Shown here piece by piece: positions 8,475-17,803 of a stretch of DNA of 64,000 nt. This DNA is from Halonotius roseus (lineage in GTDB: Archaea; Halobacteriota; Halobacteria; Halobacteriales; Haloferacaceae), in contig NZ_SESI01000004.1 in the NCBI RefSeq assembly GCF_006861655.1, forward strand, positions 62,001-126,000. Reading direction: 5' to 3'. A program made the position numbers and the translations under genes. Under the pieces are notes generated by a model. It worked only from the letters and a program-made list of their open reading frames with translations, did no database searches and was not told the DNA's origin. Every line of letters starts with the position of its first letter. The first letter of the stretch is position 1.

Positions 8475-8922
8475 CGCTCGCCTCCGGGTGTAGTCGGATC
8501 GGGGGTTGCCGTCGCGTATCTCATCTGTATGTGCCGCACTGTAGCGTAGGTTTTTATATGGTTGCATGAGAACCAGAGAGTGTGAACGCCAACCACACCG
8601 GTTGGCACTCACGTGTTTGGGGTGCGGCCCTCGCCCTCCTCAAACGGGAACAGGGAATGCGCGCTGCGTCCGCATGGTGATGCGGACACATTGTTTTCGA
8701 ACTAGTGAGCAATTAGTGACGGGTGCTACCTGTAACTCAAAATCCGCTCTTTCTCACACGACGTGCATGAAGCCGGTGTGGGTGTCTGCGGCACTGTCTC
8801 TCGGACTGGTGATTTACAACTACTCCCAAATCGGTAGCTAATTCGAGCTAAAGGATGCTCAAGCGACGAGACAGATAGGTATGACACGCTTCAGCGAATC
8901 TCACATCAAAAGGCTACAGCCC
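8475..8922. other. 448-base gap: mvk promoter and two perfect hairpins
   Basis: The gap holds the mvk promoter (tataaaaa on the minus strand, 8551-8558). It also holds two unexplained perfect inverted repeats: a 7-bp stem GCCAACC/GGTTGGC at 8588-8606 (5-base loop) and an 8-bp stem GTCCGCAT/ATGCGGAC at 8668-8687 (4-base loop). The stretch from about 8690 is less GC-rich than the flanking conserved genes. I see no convincing gene. A 24-codon ATG frame at 8767-8841 would encode a single hydrophobic helix but has no other support. Confidence 0.5.
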
Positions 8923-10245
8923 TCACCTACTGAGTTCAGCGTTCGAAATGACGAACTTCGCACCGCCAGCCTCACTTTCAGTGATATGAATATTCCACTG
9001 ATGGGCATCAACGATCCGCTCAACGATTGCTAATCCCAGTCCGGTTCCAGTGGCGGCTGTCGTCTCTCCGATGTCGAATAGCCGCTCGCGGTCGTCGGAC
9101 GGGATGCCAACACCGTCATCCGTGACGTAGAATGCAGTGGCCGTATTCTCCCGGGTTGATGTCCCCATTGTGTTGTGGATGCCCACGCGGATGGTTACCG
9201 ACTCATCGTTGTGTTCAATCGCGTTCCGGAACAGATTCTCGAACAGACGTGAAACCCGAGTGCGATCACACGTGAGTGTGAACTGATCGACTACCTCCAA
9301 ATCAGCCTCTTTGGTTTCAACCACATCCCACGCTCCGTTGACGATCGTCTCGATCGGCACCGAAGCGGTATCGGTTATCGCATCACTCTCACGCGTGAGC
9401 ACGAGCGTATCGTCAACGAGGGTCTTTATCCGATCATGAGCGTTTTCGATACGCGAGACCCGATCTTCGTTTTCTGGTGTCTTGATCTGTTCGAGGGTTC
9501 CCTCGGCGATATTGATCGGATTTCGGATGTCATGGGTGAGTACCGAAGCGAACTCCTCAAACTGCTGGATTTTTTGTTCGAGCTCGGCCTCCCGTCGTTT
9601 GAGGCTAGTAACATCGCTATAGATGGCAAAGGCGTACTGTTTACTTACTCTTTCAGCCGGGACAGCACGCAATAAAAATTGGCGCGTGCCGTTTGCTGTC
9701 TGGCGGCTCACGACCGCATCAATGTAGTCCCCGGTTGCGATCTCTTCGTGTAACTCGGTGGCCTGTGTTTCAGCCTCCTCAGGGACAAGTGCCCCGGTAA
9801 GTGATTGGCCGATAATGTCGCTGGCGTCGTAGCCGAAGACATCCTCGAATGCGGGGTTGACACCGCAGATGATCGGCTCGTCTGCGATACACTCGACTTC
9901 AACGACGGCATCCTGGATCGTTCGAAACAGGTGTTTGAATCGGCGGAGTGGCTGCGAATGGGCGGTAATCGGGTGCGTGGTCTCTGCGGACTGTTTTGGA
10001 GTTGGCTCACTATCCGTTCCTGCCTGTTCTTCGGTTTCTGAGGGAACTGAATCGTAATCGCTCCACGGCACAGGTTCGGAGGTTGCTGACTCATCGAAGT
10101 AGGTCTCCCGTACCTGTCGAACAAGAGACGGATGCACTCCAACCGAGTCAGCGATAGCTGCATCACTCAACTGCGGGTTTTCGACCGCGAGGTCAACGAT
10201 CTCCTGTTTCGTCTCGCTGAACGAAACGGTATTGGAGGGATTCAT
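8923..10245 (-). CDS. PAS-domain sensor histidine kinase with N-terminal HTH
   Basis: The protein is 440 residues long from the ATG (a GTG lies two codons earlier). It has an N-terminal helix-turn-helix-like segment (ENPQLSDAAIADSVGVHPSL), a PAS domain at about 105-215, a HisKA dimerisation domain with phospho-acceptor His in VLTHDIRNP (about residue 238), and a HATPase_c domain with N box FENLFRNAIEHN, G1 DDGVGIP and G2 GTGLGL. There is no membrane segment, so it is a cytoplasmic sensor; its signal and response regulator are not visible nearby. Codon use is less GC-rich than in flanking genes, and both flanks are AT-richer gaps, hinting at later insertion between mvk and the CNNM gene. Confidence 0.92.
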   Translation of the reverse strand: MNPSNTVSFSETKQEIVDLAVENPQLSDAAIADSVGVHPSLVRQVRETYFDESATSEPVPWSDYDSVPSETEEQAGTDSEPTPKQSAETTHPITAHSQPLRRFKHLFRTIQDAVVEVECIADEPIICGVNPAFEDVFGYDASDIIGQSLTGALVPEEAETQATELHEEIATGDYIDAVVSRQTANGTRQFLLRAVPAERVSKQYAFAIYSDVTSLKRREAELEQKIQQFEEFASVLTHDIRNPINIAEGTLEQIKTPENEDRVSRIENAHDRIKTLVDDTLVLTRESDAITDTASVPIETIVNGAWDVVETKEADLEVVDQFTLTCDRTRVSRLFENLFRNAIEHNDESVTIRVGIHNTMGTSTRENTATAFYVTDDGVGIPSDDRERLFDIGETTAATGTGLGLAIVERIVDAHQWNIHITESEAGGAKFVISNAELSR

Positions 10246-10580
10246 TGCCACTCACCACGGAAGACGGTACGATCAGCCGAGGCTGTTCGCCGTTCGGGAC
10301 GGCTCCACCTTGCACTCGCCTCCGTTTGAGTTCTGTTCACATTTGTATCTGTAGTATCTCTATACGTTTCAATCTAGTTTTATTCTCGTTGAGTCACATA
10401 TAAGACTCGTAATTGTGAAAATAAGCATATTTCGGTCATAAAAGCTAGCTTGCATGGATTAGTGGAACTTATACTGACCATCTGATTCATTCAAATCGGT
10501 GAAAACCAACTACTGAATGCACGCTCTACTTTCTGATTGGTAGACAGAAACTACTGTTTCACAGTGTTCGGTAGGAGCCC
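10246..10580. other. 335-base AT-rich gap, no gene seen
   Basis: The first 80 bases are GC-rich leader of the kinase gene. From about 10330 to 10560 the DNA is clearly AT-rich, with several TATA-like runs on both strands (for example acatataagac near 10398). No frame of useful length is supported. It may be remnant DNA from insertion of the kinase gene. Confidence 0.4.
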
Positions 10581-11645
10581 TCACCGATTAGATCGCTTAT
10601 CCAGCGGATCTTCGAGGTCGCCCATCACGGCTTCGAGCGCGTCGGTCGCCGTCACCAACCCGACGACCGCGCCGTCCTGCAACACGAGCGCAAGCTCCTG
10701 TTCCTCGGCTTGGAACTGATCGAAAGCGTCGCTGACGCTTGTCTCGGCGGCAACCGTCATCGTCGGCGCGGCGATCCCCTCGAAGGTCTCCTCGCCGGCC
10801 TGTAGTGCGTCGTAGTGGTCGATGATCGACGGCGAGTAGACGATGCCCCGGAAATCCGTTAGCTCGTCGCCGACGAGCGGGAACCGGGTATGTGGCGTGT
10901 TCCGAATCCGGTCGAGGTTTTCCGACACTGACCGCTCGGTCGACAACGCGACGATGTCGTCGGCCGCCACCATGATCTCGCTGATCGGGAGCTCGCCGAC
11001 GTCGAGGGCGTTGAGCACCTCTTCGCGTCGTTCCTCGGGGATCTCGCCCTCGTCGAGCAGCGAGCCCAGCTCGTTTCGCAGGTCGGCGCGCGATTCCAGC
11101 ACATCCTCCTCGGTTTCGAGCCACGCGCCGGTCATCTCGATGCCGAACAGGCCAAGGGTGCCTTTGGCGACCCAGTCGCCAAGCGTGATCAGCGGCGAGA
11201 TGAGCCAGTTGAACCAGTAGAGTGGGGTCGCGCCGTACCGACAAACGAACCGCGAGCGCTCAACCCCGAGGTAGGTCGGCGTCTGCTCGCCGTGGGTGAG
11301 ATGGACGAGGTTGATGATCCCGAAGGCGATGATCGCGCCCGCGCCGACAGAGGCCAGCGGGCCGCCGACGAACAGCGGCTCGAAGATGGCCGCGAGGGCG
11401 GGTTCGGCGATGATCCCGACAGCGATGGAGGAGGCGGTAATCCCGACCTGGCAGGTCGTCAGATAGATTTCGAGGTTCTGGGTCATCTCCCAGGCGCGTT
11501 CGAGCGCGGGGCGGTCGCCGATGAACTCGCTTTTCTCGAACTGGCGGGCCCGGGTCAGCGCGAACTCGATGGCGACGAAGAAGCCGTTGGTGAGGATCAA
11601 CGCGACCCCGGCAAGGAGGCGGAGGGACAACTCAAGCGGTGTCAT
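10581..11645 (-). CDS. CNNM (DUF21) membrane protein with tandem CBS domains
   Basis: The 354-residue protein opens with the CNNM transmembrane domain: hydrophobic segments near residues 8-28, 62-82, 95-120 and 130-150, with the family motif NGFFVAIEFALTRARQFE. Two CBS domains follow at about 205-345, including ISEIMVAADDIV and APTMTVAAETSV. Relatives (CorB/CorC, YhdP/HlyC) export Mg2+ or other divalent cations at the cytoplasmic membrane, with CBS domains sensing nucleotide. The C-terminal CorC/HlyC domain of longer relatives is absent. It is followed closely by the mvk-side kinase gene but is probably a separate unit. Confidence 0.88.
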   Translation of the reverse strand: MTPLELSLRLLAGVALILTNGFFVAIEFALTRARQFEKSEFIGDRPALERAWEMTQNLEIYLTTCQVGITASSIAVGIIAEPALAAIFEPLFVGGPLASVGAGAIIAFGIINLVHLTHGEQTPTYLGVERSRFVCRYGATPLYWFNWLISPLITLGDWVAKGTLGLFGIEMTGAWLETEEDVLESRADLRNELGSLLDEGEIPEERREEVLNALDVGELPISEIMVAADDIVALSTERSVSENLDRIRNTPHTRFPLVGDELTDFRGIVYSPSIIDHYDALQAGEETFEGIAAPTMTVAAETSVSDAFDQFQAEEQELALVLQDGAVVGLVTATDALEAVMGDLEDPLDKRSNR

Positions 11646-11710
11646 CGCCCGCGGCTAGCTCGTTGCTCGCCAAAGAAGGCCATGGAATCGAGCGTCCGGC
11701 GACGACGAGG

Positions 11711-12646
11711 TCAGTCCGGGTGGTCGATGTAGAGCCCATAGCGGTACAGCTGGTCGGCGTACCACAGCAGCCTGCCGTTCAGGCTGTCGTCGGCATCAGC
11801 AACGCCGAGTGCCGCAAGCACCGCCTCGTACTCCGTCGACAGCGGCGTCGACTCCGTGTGCTCGCCGCCGAGCGCGCGATCCAGCAGGTCACGGGCCGCC
11901 GTCGACAATGATTCATCGTCGAGTTCGGCATCGATCTCGGTCGCAAAAACGATCTCGCGGAAGCCGGCCTCGCTGTCGGCAACGGGGATCGCCCGTGTCG
12001 TGTACCCCGTCTCGCGGATCGACTCGGTGGTAACCGAGACTCGGTATGGGAAGCCGCCGTCCTCAGTCATCGTGATGACTCGCCCGTCGAGGTCGCCACT
12101 CGCCAGCCGGCTGTCACGCTCGGCCGGTCGCCGGAGAACGTAGGCGTCATCACGGAGTAGGTCGGCCGTACTCCCCGCGCCGCGGGTCGCGCTGTTGGAG
12201 TGGAGGATCTTGATCACCCGTGCGCTCGGTCGGTCGAGGCTGTCGACGTGGATAGCGTCGCTGTCGACAGCGTCGTCGTCGATCGACTCCACATGAACCA
12301 GCGTTCGATCCATCTCCTGGCGGCCGGTGACCGCGCTATCGATCTGGAAATATCGCCCCTCGCCGGCGACGTAGCTGTCTTCTGGTAGCGGCGTGAAACC
12401 GTACGTCCTGTGTGTGCCATCGGGGATAATAGCGGCCAGCGCGGTGCGGGCGGGATCGCCGAACAGCGGGTCGTCGCTCGGCTTGTACAGCGCGTGCTCG
12501 GTCGGGCTGGCGTCGATCGTGTCGATGCTGAGTGTGTATTCGGTCGGCTGGTCGCTGTTGCTGAAACCACTGCTCGTGCAGCCGGCAAGCCCGGCCAGTA
12601 CTGCCGGGGTGGTCACTTGGAGAAGTCGGCGTCGACTTGGGGACAT
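11711..12646 (-). CDS. Tat-exported lipoprotein, unknown function
   Basis: The 311-residue protein starts SPSRRRLLQ and has the lipobox LAGC (Cys 22), a twin-arginine lipoprotein signal typical of haloarchaea, so it should be anchored to the outer face of the membrane. The remaining sequence has a repeating beta/loop pattern without a motif I recognise. The frame is open 55 codons upstream, but the ATG at 12646 is right because it places the signal at the N-terminus. It lies 73 bases downstream of rpsB on the same strand; read-through from the ribosomal operon is possible but unproven. Confidence 0.8.
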   Translation of the reverse strand: MSPSRRRLLQVTTPAVLAGLAGCTSSGFSNSDQPTEYTLSIDTIDASPTEHALYKPSDDPLFGDPARTALAAIIPDGTHRTYGFTPLPEDSYVAGEGRYFQIDSAVTGRQEMDRTLVHVESIDDDAVDSDAIHVDSLDRPSARVIKILHSNSATRGAGSTADLLRDDAYVLRRPAERDSRLASGDLDGRVITMTEDGGFPYRVSVTTESIRETGYTTRAIPVADSEAGFREIVFATEIDAELDDESLSTAARDLLDRALGGEHTESTPLSTEYEAVLAALGVADADDSLNGRLLWYADQLYRYGLYIDHPD

Positions 12647-12693
12647 ACCCGGAGCTTTGTCCGAACACACTTGCGAGTATCGAAGCCGAAACA

Positions 12694-12715
12694 ACGCAAA
12701 ATCGAACGGTAAAAC
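12694..12715 (-). terminator. Possible terminator after rpsB
   Basis: Directly after the rpsB stop codon the minus strand reads ggttttaccgttcgattttg, two short T-runs in an otherwise GC-rich area. Archaeal termination is favoured by T-runs, so this may end the ribosomal operon. The runs are only four bases each, so the call is weak. Confidence 0.3.
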
Positions 12716-12719
12716 CAGC

Positions 12720-13634
12720 TTACAGCGCGTCTTCGAAGTCTTCGAGCTCGTAGAGCGTGCCGGCGTTGCGTCGGTCGAGCGTCTCGTTGGCAAGCAGCCA
12801 GTAGACGACACTCAGCGCGCGGCGACCCTTGTTGTTAGTCGGCACAACGAGGTCGACGTTGCTGACCTGGTTGTTGGAGTCACACATCGCAATGACCGGG
12901 ATGCCGACGGTGATCGCCTCCTTGACCGCCTGGGCGTCGCCGATCGGGTCGGTGACGACCAACACGTCGGGCTCGATGTAGCCCGCGTAGTCGGGGTTGG
13001 TCAGCGTCCCTGGGATGAAGCGGCCCGTTCGGGCTCGCGCGCCGATGGCCTCGGCGAACTTCTCGGCCGGGAAGCGACCGTACTGCCGCGAGGAGGTCAC
13101 GAGGATCTGCTCGGGATCGTAGTTTTCTAGGAAGTCCGCGGCGGTGCGGATACGCTGGTCGGTCTGGCTCACATCGAGCACGTAGAGCCCATCGTCACGG
13201 ACGCGGTGGATGAACCGCTCCATGTCGTGGGTCTTCTGTTGGGTACCAATGTGGACACCCGCGCCGAGGTAGTCCTCGACAGGAATGAGAAGGTCGGCCT
13301 CATCGTCCGGCATCACGTCGTCATCGAACGGCGTGGCTTCCTCCTCCTCATCTTCGGCGTCCGCTGCGGTTTCGTCCGCGGCATCGCCATCGGCTTCGGC
13401 GTCGGCGTCGTCAGCGTCGGCGTCGGCGTCAGCAGCCTCGTCGGCTGCCTCAGCGTCGACCTCGGCCGCGTCGTCAGCGTCAGCGTCGCCGTCTGCCTCG
13501 GTTGCTTCGGCCTCCTCGGCGGCCTCGCTGGCGGCGTCGGTGGCGTCCGGTTCGTCATCGACAGGCTCCTCGGCGTCGGCGTCGGCCGCCTCGGCGTCGT
13601 CCTGTTCTTCGAGTTCTGTGTTGTTGTCGCTCAT
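12720..13634 (-). CDS. rps2: 30S ribosomal protein S2 with long acidic N-terminal extension
   Basis: The S2 core starts near residue 115 ([21 protein letters not shown]) and runs through [15 protein letters not shown] and [11 protein letters not shown] to the end, a normal archaeal S2 length of about 190. Ahead of it is an extension of about 114 residues made almost only of Ala, Asp and Glu. The start is the ATG whose last two bases open the TGA of enolase (ATGA overlap). S2 is a late-assembling small-subunit protein. The extension is probably disordered. Confidence 0.95.
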   Translation of the reverse strand: MSDNNTELEEQDDAEAADADAEEPVDDEPDATDAASEAAEEAEATEADGDADADDAAEVDAEAADEAADADADADDADAEADGDAADETAADAEDEEEEATPFDDDVMPDDEADLLIPVEDYLGAGVHIGTQQKTHDMERFIHRVRDDGLYVLDVSQTDQRIRTAADFLENYDPEQILVTSSRQYGRFPAEKFAEAIGARARTGRFIPGTLTNPDYAGYIEPDVLVVTDPIGDAQAVKEAITVGIPVIAMCDSNNQVSNVDLVVPTNNKGRRALSVVYWLLANETLDRRNAGTLYELEDFEDAL

Positions 13635-14830
13635 ACTGCGTCGTCCGCGATTCGGATCAGTTCGTTTAGCTTGGCGGTGCGTTCGCCGGCAACGGTGCCG
13701 GTCTTGATGTAGTCGGCGTCGGTGGCGACCGCCAGATGGGCGATCGTCGTATCTTCGGTCTCTCCCGAGCGGTGGGAGATGATCGTCTTGTAGCCGTGTT
13801 TGACGGCCAGCTCGATCGCATCGAAGGTGTCCGACAGCGAGCCGATCTGGTTGGGCTTGATCAGGATGCTGTTGGCCGCGCCGGCGTCGATGCCGTCCTG
13901 GAGCCGCGAGACGTTGGTCACGAAGAGGTCGTCGCCACAGATCAGCGTCTGGTCGCCGACCTGGTCGGTTAGCTCGGCGAAGGCCTCGTAGTCGTTTTCG
14001 TCGAGTGGATCCTCGACGTATGCGAGGTCGTACTCCTCGACGAGGTCGGCGACGTACTCGATCTGTTCGTCGGTCGACTTCTCGCCGTCGCTGTACTGGT
14101 AGGCACCGCCTTCGTACATCTCCGCGGCGGCCATATCGAGACCGAACTTGATCTCGAAGCCAACCTCGTCGGCGACCTCCGAGACCGCCTCGTCGACGAT
14201 CTCGAAGGCTTCCTCGTCGCTGATCGGCGGGGCCCACGCGCCCTCGTCGCCTTTGCCCGCGCCGATACCGCGCTCATCGAAGATGTCGCCGATCCTCGCG
14301 TGGACAGCGGCGTTGGCGAAGACGGCCTCCTCGACGCTCGGCGCGCCGACCGGAGCCGAGAGGAACTCCTGGATGTCGGTGGCGTCTTTGGCGTGTTCGC
14401 CGCCGCCGACAACGTTGCCAAGCGGGATCGGGAAGTTGTCGCCGCGGAACGCGCCGCCGAGATGCTGGTAGAGCGGCGCGCCCAGCGTATCGGCACCGGC
14501 CTTGGCGGCAGCCATCGAGATGGCGACCGCGCTGTTGGCACCGATCTCCGAGAAGTTGTCGGTGCCGTCAGCCGCTCGTAGCGTGTTGTCGACTGCGCGT
14601 TGATCGCCTGCGTAGACGCTGTCGACCAGCCGTGGCACCGCGTGTTCGCGGGCGTTGGCGATGGCTTCCTTGGCCGGCAGTTCGATCGCTTCGTACTCGC
14701 CGGTCGAGGCACCCGAAGGTGCTGCGGCGCGGCCGAAGCCGCCGGAGTCGGTCAGGACATCTGCTTCGACCGTGGCGTTCCCACGGGAGTCGAGCACGCG
14801 TCGGAGTGAAATCGAGCTGATTCGTGTCAT
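13631..14830 (-). CDS. eno: Enolase
   Basis: The 399-residue protein starts [20 protein letters not shown], the conserved enolase N-terminus, and contains GASTGEYEA, the metal-binding and catalytic segments [12 protein letters not shown] and [22 protein letters not shown] with the catalytic Lys, and [11 protein letters not shown]. It interconverts 2-phosphoglycerate and phosphoenolpyruvate. It sits between rpoK and rpsB, with a four-base ATGA overlap at both ends, so it is translated as part of the ribosomal operon. This arrangement is usual in haloarchaea. Confidence 0.97.
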   Translation of the reverse strand: MTRISSISLRRVLDSRGNATVEADVLTDSGGFGRAAAPSGASTGEYEAIELPAKEAIANAREHAVPRLVDSVYAGDQRAVDNTLRAADGTDNFSEIGANSAVAISMAAAKAGADTLGAPLYQHLGGAFRGDNFPIPLGNVVGGGEHAKDATDIQEFLSAPVGAPSVEEAVFANAAVHARIGDIFDERGIGAGKGDEGAWAPPISDEEAFEIVDEAVSEVADEVGFEIKFGLDMAAAEMYEGGAYQYSDGEKSTDEQIEYVADLVEEYDLAYVEDPLDENDYEAFAELTDQVGDQTLICGDDLFVTNVSRLQDGIDAGAANSILIKPNQIGSLSDTFDAIELAVKHGYKTIISHRSGETEDTTIAHLAVATDADYIKTGTVAGERTAKLNELIRIADDAV

Positions 14831-15000
14831 TGGTCTCGGTTGATTGTAAACGGCAGGACGCCCGCGTCGTACTCCTCGGCGGCGATGAGGATCGGCTCGC
14901 TTTGGTCGGTCTCGACGAGCACCGGGGCCCCATACGAGATCTGCAGCGACCGCGCGCCGAGAATGCGGGCCTTCTCGTAACGGTTGTAGTGCATACTCAT
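14827..15000 (-). CDS. rpoK: DNA-directed RNA polymerase subunit K
   Basis: The 57-residue protein (core [20 protein letters not shown]) is archaeal RpoK, the counterpart of bacterial omega and eukaryotic Rpb6, which helps assemble the polymerase. The ATG at 15000 overlaps the rpoN stop (ATGA). An in-frame ATG at 14994 is an alternative start. The gene ends in another ATGA overlap with enolase. Confidence 0.95.
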   Translation of the reverse strand: MSMHYNRYEKARILGARSLQISYGAPVLVETDQSEPILIAAEEYDAGVLPFTINRDQ

Positions 15001-15191
15001 TGGTATGGGGCAACTACGTCGACGAGATCGGTGTGCGATACCATCATGCGCCGACAACAGTGGCGGGTGATCCCCAGGTCGTCGAGTACCTCCGCGGGGT
15101 CTTCGTCGCCGTCGCTGGCGCGTTCCTCGAATGCCTCGTAGTGTTCACCGATGACCGTGCCACAGGTGAAACACCGGACTGGGATCATCAT
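14997..15191 (-). CDS. rpoN: DNA-directed RNA polymerase subunit N
   Basis: The 64-residue protein begins [18 protein letters not shown] and has the RpoN zinc site: CFTC (Cys 7 and 10) plus the adjacent CC pair in ITRHCCRRM (residues 45-46). It is the homologue of eukaryotic Rpb10. Two consecutive ATGs make either 15191 or 15188 the start. It lies between rpsI (12 bases away) and rpoK (overlapping). Confidence 0.96.
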   Translation of the reverse strand: MMIPVRCFTCGTVIGEHYEAFEERASDGDEDPAEVLDDLGITRHCCRRMMVSHTDLVDVVAPYQ

Positions 15192-15203
15192 GCGTAGGTC
15201 ACC

Positions 15204-15602
15204 TCAGCGGTAGGACTTCTGGTAGCGCGCCCGTGCACCCGGGCCGCCCCACTTCTTCTTCTCGGATTGCCGAACATCGTTGACCAGCAGCGAGCGATCG
15301 AACTCGCGGTAGGCCTCGCGCAGTTCGGCATCGTTGTGATGCTGGACGAGCCCGCGGGCGAGGGCGGTGCGGACGGCGTCGGCCTGGCCGCTGAAGCCGC
15401 CGCCCTCGACGGTCACGTCGATGTCGACGCTGTCTCGCAGATCGTCGTCGGCGATGCGGAACGGTTCCAGCATCTTGAGCTGTGCCATCTCCGGTTCAAC
15501 CAGCTCGACTGGCTGGGAGTTGATCCGGACACGACCCTCACCCTCACGCACGGTTGCGCGGGCGATGGCCGTCTTCTTTTTACCTGATGTGTTGGTTACC
15601 AT
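15204..15602 (-). CDS. rps9: 30S ribosomal protein S9
   Basis: The 132-residue protein ends in the S9 signature [14 protein letters not shown], whose basic tail reaches the P-site tRNA, and starts with [22 protein letters not shown]. Internal [19 protein letters not shown] is also conserved. The start overlaps the end of the L13 gene by seven bases. Confidence 0.97.
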   Translation of the reverse strand: MVTNTSGKKKTAIARATVREGEGRVRINSQPVELVEPEMAQLKMLEPFRIADDDLRDSVDIDVTVEGGGFSGQADAVRTALARGLVQHHNDAELREAYREFDRSLLVNDVRQSEKKKWGGPGARARYQKSYR

Positions 15603-16033
15603 GTAACGTTTGCCCCCAGTTTCTCGGAGATCTCGCCAAGCGAGATGAACTTGATATTCGAGAGTCGATCCAGTGAGGTGCCCTCAAGCACCTCGCCATC
15701 CTCGTCGTATGGGTTGCCGAGGTAGACGCGGACGTTCTCGAAGGCCTCACGGCCGTGATCCTGCTTGTACGGCAACATTCCGCGGATCGCCCGCTTGAAG
15801 ATGCGATCCGGCCGTTTCGGGTAGTACGGCCCGCTGTCGGAGCCGACATCGGCGCGTTTCCGGTAGGTCTCCATCGTCGACTCCGGATTGCCGGTGATGA
15901 CGGCGTGTTCGGCGTTGACGACGGCGACGCGATCGCCGTCGAGGACTTTCTGGGCGACCTCGCTGGCGACGCGACCAAGGATGCAGTCTCTGGCGTCGAT
16001 GACGACATCGACATCAAACTTGGCCGCGCTCAT
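15596..16033 (-). CDS. rpl13: 50S ribosomal protein L13
   Basis: The 145-residue protein has the archaeal L13 pattern: [32 protein letters not shown] and [21 protein letters not shown]13 is an early-assembling large-subunit protein. Its ATG overlaps the TGA of the L18e gene, and its 3' end overlaps the S9 start, so the three are translationally coupled. Confidence 0.97.
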   Translation of the reverse strand: MSAAKFDVDVVIDARDCILGRVASEVAQKVLDGDRVAVVNAEHAVITGNPESTMETYRKRADVGSDSGPYYPKRPDRIFKRAIRGMLPYKQDHGREAFENVRVYLGNPYDEDGEVLEGTSLDRLSNIKFISLGEISEKLGANVTW

Positions 16034-16383
16034 CGAATCACCCGGACGTTACTACCCTCGGGATTGCTGTCGAGGGCCTCTTCGAGTGTCACCGCGTCGC
16101 CGACCTGCCCGATCTTACGGCGGGCGGTCGAGGAGAAGTCGACGGCGGCGATCGTGACATCTGTTTCAAGCACACCACTGCCCAGCACCTTGCCGGGGAC
16201 AACGACGGTCTCGTCTTCCCGGGCGTATCGCTCGATACGACCGAGGTTGACTTCCGCGTGGGTGCGCCGTGGCTTTGCGAGACGGTCGGCGATATCGCGC
16301 CAGACACCGGCGTCTGACTCGCCTGCAACCGTCCGTAGCTCGGCGATGAGACTCTGTAGTCTCGGATTCGTTTTGCTGCTCAT
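16030..16383 (-). CDS. rpl18e: 50S ribosomal protein L18e
   Basis: The 117-residue protein ([19 protein letters not shown], then [12 protein letters not shown]) is archaeal L18e, related to bacterial L15 and eukaryotic L18. It is absent from bacteria, so it supports archaeal origin. The gene begins 27 bases after the tRNA-Leu end on the minus strand, so the tRNA is processed out of the operon transcript. Confidence 0.96.
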   Translation of the reverse strand: MSSKTNPRLQSLIAELRTVAGESDAGVWRDIADRLAKPRRTHAEVNLGRIERYAREDETVVVPGKVLGSGVLETDVTIAAVDFSSTARRKIGQVGDAVTLEEALDSNPEGSNVRVIR

Positions 16384-16410
16384 GAATACTGCTCCTGAGA
16401 GAAATCGGAG

Positions 16411-16495
16411 TGCAGGGAGCAGGATTTGAACCTGCGGACCCCTATGGGACAGCGCCCTGAACGCTGCGCCGTTGGCCTGACTTGGCTATCCCTGC
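16411..16495 (-). tRNA. tRNA-Leu (anticodon CAG)
   Basis: The minus strand folds as a class II tRNA of 85 bases. The acceptor stem is GCAGGGA paired with TCCCTGC and the discriminator is A. TA follows at positions 8-9. The anticodon stem CAGCG/CGCTG encloses loop TTCAGGG with anticodon CAG. There is a long variable arm and a T arm GCAGG-TTCAAAT-CCTGC. CCA is not encoded. It reads CTG, the most used Leu codon in GC-rich genomes. It lies inside the ribosomal operon between rpoD and rpl18e. Confidence 0.96.
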
Positions 16496-16659
16496 ACGCA
16501 CTCCGAGGTACCGCACACCACGGCTTACCTGTTTCGATCCCACGCCGGTCTGTCATCGACCGACGGCCACGGCTCGACGGCCACACGGCTACAGGGCCGG
16601 GGCGGCGAGCGCGTGAGTGGATCGAGTCTGTCATGGTGGTGTCCGGTGGGTGCAGTCAG

Positions 16660-17409
16660 CTAAACGGTGACTGCGTCGTGTAGTTCGTCCGCGCGGTCGC
16701 CGAGCGATTCGGCGGCGCGGAGCACCAGTTCCTCGACATCGAAGGAGCCGTCCGTCTCGACGTGGAACACGTAGGCTCCAGGCACGTCTTCGACGGTCAG
16801 CTCTGTGCCGGGGTATCGGTTGGTGAGATCGTGATCGAACTCCTTGGTGAGGATAACCTCGCCCTCGTCGGTTTCGATCGCCCCACGCAGGATCTCCGGC
16901 TCCTGTTCGTCGAACTCGCCGATGTCGTCGCCGACGGTGACTGACTGGAGATGGCGGAAGCCGACAGCCACGCCGCCCTGCTGTTTGGCGTGATCCTTGC
17001 CGGTATCCAACACCGCATCGGCCTCAAATTTGAGGCTGTGACCTTCTTTGAGCTCGACGATCGGGATGTTGTCGTCTGCCGGCTGCACCAGCTCGTCGCT
17101 GGATTCGATATCGCCGGAGTAGGCCGTCGCCGGCCCCTCAACATCGAGAGCGACGGTGACGGTGTCACCGATCTCAAAGTCGTTCAGCGGCGTTGTCAAC
17201 GGGACGAGACCCAATCGGAGGCCGATCATCTCGTCGAACATGACCGAGGAGTTCTCGGTGAACCGAACGCTGTCGATGGCGAACGTCGGCACATCGGCGA
17301 CCATCGCCCGGCGGAAGCCGTTGGCTAACGCCGGCGTCAGCCCGCGAACAACGAAGCGGGCTTGCCGATCGTCGCGTTCGATGATCTGAACGTCGAATTG
17401 GCCTGACAT
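16660..17409 (-). CDS. rpoD: DNA-directed RNA polymerase subunit D
   Basis: The 249-residue protein carries the alpha-like motif [21 protein letters not shown] and the dimerisation segment [15 protein letters not shown]. It is the archaeal counterpart of Rpb3 and bacterial alpha, and pairs with subunit L at the start of polymerase assembly. The protein contains no cysteine, so unlike some archaeal D subunits it cannot hold a 4Fe-4S cluster. It sits one base after rps11 and 164 bases before tRNA-Leu. Confidence 0.96.
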   Translation of the reverse strand: MSGQFDVQIIERDDRQARFVVRGLTPALANGFRRAMVADVPTFAIDSVRFTENSSVMFDEMIGLRLGLVPLTTPLNDFEIGDTVTVALDVEGPATAYSGDIESSDELVQPADDNIPIVELKEGHSLKFEADAVLDTGKDHAKQQGGVAVGFRHLQSVTVGDDIGEFDEQEPEILRGAIETDEGEVILTKEFDHDLTNRYPGTELTVEDVPGAYVFHVETDGSFDVEELVLRAAESLGDRADELHDAVTV

Positions 17410-17410
17410 A

Positions 17411-17800
17411 CTAGAGTCGCTTGTTTTTCGGCGCGCGTGTCCCGTCGTGTGGGATCGGGGTTACGTCCTCGATGCGGCCGATCTCGATGCCGGCCCGGGC
17501 CAGCGCGCGGATCGTCGCCTGCGCGCCGGGGCCGGGGGATTTGTTGCCGTTGCCGCCGGGGCCGCGCACGCGAACGTGAACGCCCTCGATGCCCGCAGCC
17601 TTCGCCTTCTCGGCGACGACCTCGGCCATCTGCATGGCGGCGTACGGCGACGCTTCGTCGCGGTTCTGCTTGACCACGGTACCACCGGACGATTTGGCGA
17701 GGGTTTCCGCGCCGGTCTGGTCGGTGATCGTGATCAGCGTGTTGTTAAACGAGGAGAACACGTGGGCGATGCCCCACTTGTCGTCTTGTGATTCGCTCAT
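17411..17800 (-). CDS. rps11: 30S ribosomal protein S11
   Basis: The 129-residue protein has the S11 pattern [39 protein letters not shown] and the C-terminal [18 protein letters not shown]. It lines the mRNA platform near the E site. It starts three bases after the S4 stop. Confidence 0.97.
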   Translation of the reverse strand: MSESQDDKWGIAHVFSSFNNTLITITDQTGAETLAKSSGGTVVKQNRDEASPYAAMQMAEVVAEKAKAAGIEGVHVRVRGPGGNGNKSPGPGAQATIRALARAGIEIGRIEDVTPIPHDGTRAPKNKRL

Positions 17801-17803
17801 TGG

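Noticed and set aside
8566-8841. 91-codon plus-strand ATG frame over the mvk leader, ending in a 24-residue hydrophobic stretch (MKPVWVSAALSLGLVIYNYS)
   Set aside because: The frame spans hairpins and shares no homology I can see; there is no promoter or ribosome site. A 24-residue peptide at 8767 is possible but unsupported.
13206-13712. Hydrophobic-looking ORF opposite the S2 acidic extension
   Set aside because: It is a frame shadow of the Ala/Asp/Glu codon run of rps2, not a membrane protein gene.
16496-16659. Possible extra RNA gene between tRNA-Leu and rpoD
   Set aside because: There is no tRNA fold or T-arm consensus, and the gap is short operon spacer.
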